Positions 62,693 through 64,000 of a stretch of DNA of 64,000 nt are shown here, piece by piece. The first letter of the stretch is position 1; each line of letters begins with the position of its first letter. The notes below the pieces were generated by a model. That model saw nothing but the letters and a program-made list of their open reading frames with translations, made no database searches and had not been told where the DNA came from. This DNA is from Motiliproteus sp965230185 (lineage in GTDB: Bacteria > Pseudomonadota > Gammaproteobacteria > Pseudomonadales > Balneatricaceae): positions 2,666,001-2,730,000 of the forward strand of contig OZ245995.1 in the NCBI GenBank assembly GCA_965230185.1, in the 5' to 3' direction. Position numbers and translations under genes: made by a program.

Positions 62693-63571
62693 ATGGCTCA
62701 GGAAATCCTGACTACCAGCGAGTGGTACAACGAGCTGGCCGAGATGATCAGCCACAGCAGAGACAGGGAGTTTCCGCACCTGCTGTCCAAAGCCTGTGAG
62801 AAGATCTCCCACTACGACAGCATTCTGATCACCGCTTACCCCCGGGATCAGCGGCCGGTACACATCTACAACAACACGCCGCCGGACCAGATCAGCTGCA
62901 CTCTGACCCCCTATTTCGCCGGTGCCTATCTGCTGGATCCCTTCTACGCGCTGTGCCAGAACCAGGCTCCCAGCGGCATCTACCGACTCAGGGACCTGGC
63001 GCCGGACGGCTTCTACGAAAGTGAGTATTTCAGGAACTACTACGCCGATACCGAACTGCGTGACGAAGCCGGCATCCTGATCCGGATCGATCCGGATCTC
63101 TACGTGCTGGCCTCGCTGGGGCTACGGGAAGAACCCCGGCCCGGCAACCCGAAGAGTTTCACCCGACTGCAGACCATCACTCCCACTCTGGTGGCACTGT
63201 GCAAGCAGTTCTGGGCCGAGGGTGCGGCCGGAATGGAGATGAGCCGGGGCGAGAGCAATCAGCCCTGTTACGGGGCCTCGCTGGACCGCACCTTTCTGAA
63301 TTTCGGCAGGGCCTATCTGAGCGAACGGGAGTGCGAGGTGGTACGGCTGATTCTCAAGGGTCATTCCAGCAAATCCATCGCCCGGGTGCTGGATATCAGC
63401 CCCGATACCGTCAAGGTGCATCGCAAGCGCTTCCACGCCAAGCTGCAGATCACCTCTCAGGCGGAGCTGTTCTCGCTGTTTCTGGACGCCATCGCGCTGG
63501 CGCCGATCGGCAGCGACGAGGACCCCCTCTCCTTCTATTTCGCCGAACACCCGCTGGAGAAGGTGTACTGA
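62693..63571 (+). CDS. LuxR-type transcriptional regulator, likely regulator of the cluster
   Basis: 292 residues from ATG 62693; longer frame to 62489 crosses the divergent promoter. N-terminal half (about 1-190) is a sensor of the autoinducer-binding-like size but without an obvious AHL motif; the C-terminal GerE helix-turn-helix is clear: LSERECEVVRLILKGHSSKS, with IARVLDISPDTVKVHRKRFH. It sits head to head with the aminotransferase gene, so it is likely its activator, and the pathway substrate might be its ligand. Confidence 0.85.
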   Translation: MAQEILTTSEWYNELAEMISHSRDREFPHLLSKACEKISHYDSILITAYPRDQRPVHIYNNTPPDQISCTLTPYFAGAYLLDPFYALCQNQAPSGIYRLRDLAPDGFYESEYFRNYYADTELRDEAGILIRIDPDLYVLASLGLREEPRPGNPKSFTRLQTITPTLVALCKQFWAEGAAGMEMSRGESNQPCYGASLDRTFLNFGRAYLSERECEVVRLILKGHSSKSIARVLDISPDTVKVHRKRFHAKLQITSQAELFSLFLDAIALAPIGSDEDPLSFYFAEHPLEKVY

Positions 63572-63736
63572 GGAACCTCTGAGAGCCCCGAAGGGCAGGC
63601 TCCGGAATAGCCATTTGCCGCTGTTCATATGAGCGTCAGACAGCTTGAAAAGGAGCGGTCATTTTGCGGCGCGGTCTTTCACCCCCCCGGCCATTCTATC
63701 GCCCGCTGAAAACGCTCTGGATTTATCAGAGGTTCC
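63572..63736. mobile_element. Short inverted-repeat element (MITE-like) between two LuxR genes
   Basis: Terminal inverted repeats GGAACCTCTGA (63572-63582) and TCAGAGGTTCC (63726-63736), 165 bp in total, with no coding. The right half is GC-rich (a C-run then CGGCCATTCTATCGCCC). Flanks CTGA and CTAA resemble but do not equal a duplication. A non-autonomous transposon is the simplest reading. Confidence 0.5.
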
Positions 63737-63774
63737 CTAAACGCCTCTTACTGGTCCACAATACCGGGTACAGC

Positions 63775-64000
63775 ATGCTTACCGAAACAATGCCGGGACC
63801 CGACAGAATGGACGACTCGCTGCTCGCCTCAAAAGCCTGGTACAGCACCATAGAAGGGCTGTGCACCCATCTGCATGATGACCGTTTTCCGGAACTGCTG
63901 GTCAGTGCACTGGAGCAGATCACTCCCCTCGAGCACGCGATGATTCTCGCCTTCCCTGATCGCGGCCAGCCACTGCATATCTACAACAACTTTCCCGAGT
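63775..64000 (+). CDS. Second LuxR-type regulator, 3'-truncated by the window end
   Basis: Open from ATG 63775 (alternatives 63790, 63808) to the last base. Residues such as WYSTIEGLCTHLHDDRFPEL and LHIYNNFPE align by eye with the preceding LuxR gene (WYNELAEMISHSRDREFPHL, VHIYNNTPP), so this is a tandem paralogue. The DNA-binding part lies outside the window. Confidence 0.82.
   Translation, partial: MLTETMPGPDRMDDSLLASKAWYSTIEGLCTHLHDDRFPELLVSALEQITPLEHAMILAFPDRGQPLHIYNNFPE

Noticed and set aside
1..64000. CRISPR arrays, rRNA and tRNA genes, riboswitches
   Set aside because: None seen. No regularly spaced repeats of 25-40 bases, no cas genes and no cloverleaf candidate; a covariance-model scan would be needed to be sure.

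Overview
This is a window from a Gammaproteobacterium. NfuA, a PmrA/QseB-style two-component system with its RND pump, an RpoE-ChrR regulon and LuxR-type regulators all fit, and the repertoire would suit a marine Oceanospirillales-like strain. That placement is inference from gene content; no rRNA or tRNA gene was seen.

Core left part (1-16.6 kb): a 5'-truncated ATP adenylyltransferase, a large hybrid-sensor histidine kinase, a CPA2 antiporter, a MATE pump, nfuA, a gene resembling the nucleotide-modification-associated Nmad3 family, and a five-gene operon (outer-membrane factor, membrane-fusion protein, RND pump, response regulator, sensor kinase). Near-identical 37-bp elements with tandem TTAA half-sites lie upstream of this operon and of the cytochrome b561 gene beside it, so the response regulator probably controls both.

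Accessory island (about 16.6-44.2 kb): an intact tyrosine recombinase, an internally deleted IS5-type element, a complete Wadjet system (jetABCD), a broken integrase, two nested IS3-family elements, a complete type I Zorya system (zorABCD), a prokaryotic viperin (pVip) overlapping a small HicA-like gene, and a divergent 873-residue ankyrin-repeat protein that I do not recognise. About 2 kb of decayed DNA with palindromes and repeats follows. The viperin/HicA-like/ankyrin module, with an 11-bp inverted repeat in its shared promoter, is the best candidate for something undescribed.

ChrR regulon (44.2-52.7 kb): the sigma factor and its zinc anti-sigma ChrR are divergent from a nine-gene operon (FAD oxidoreductase, DUF1365, cyclopropane synthase, MFS, DUF3833, DUF6134-like, SDR, NTF2-like). 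Both sides carry the same promoter, TGATCC-N16-CGTA. This is a singlet-oxygen/photo-oxidative membrane-lipid response module without its usual photolyase.

Metabolic cluster (52.9-64 kb): a class III aminotransferase, a group II PLP decarboxylase, three short-chain dehydrogenases, an arginase-family ureohydrolase, an MFS permease and an NhaC-family antiporter all read on the minus strand. They are faced by a LuxR-type regulator and, beyond a short inverted-repeat element, a second paralogous LuxR gene that runs off the end. It looks like a pathway for a guanidino compound whose substrate I cannot identify.
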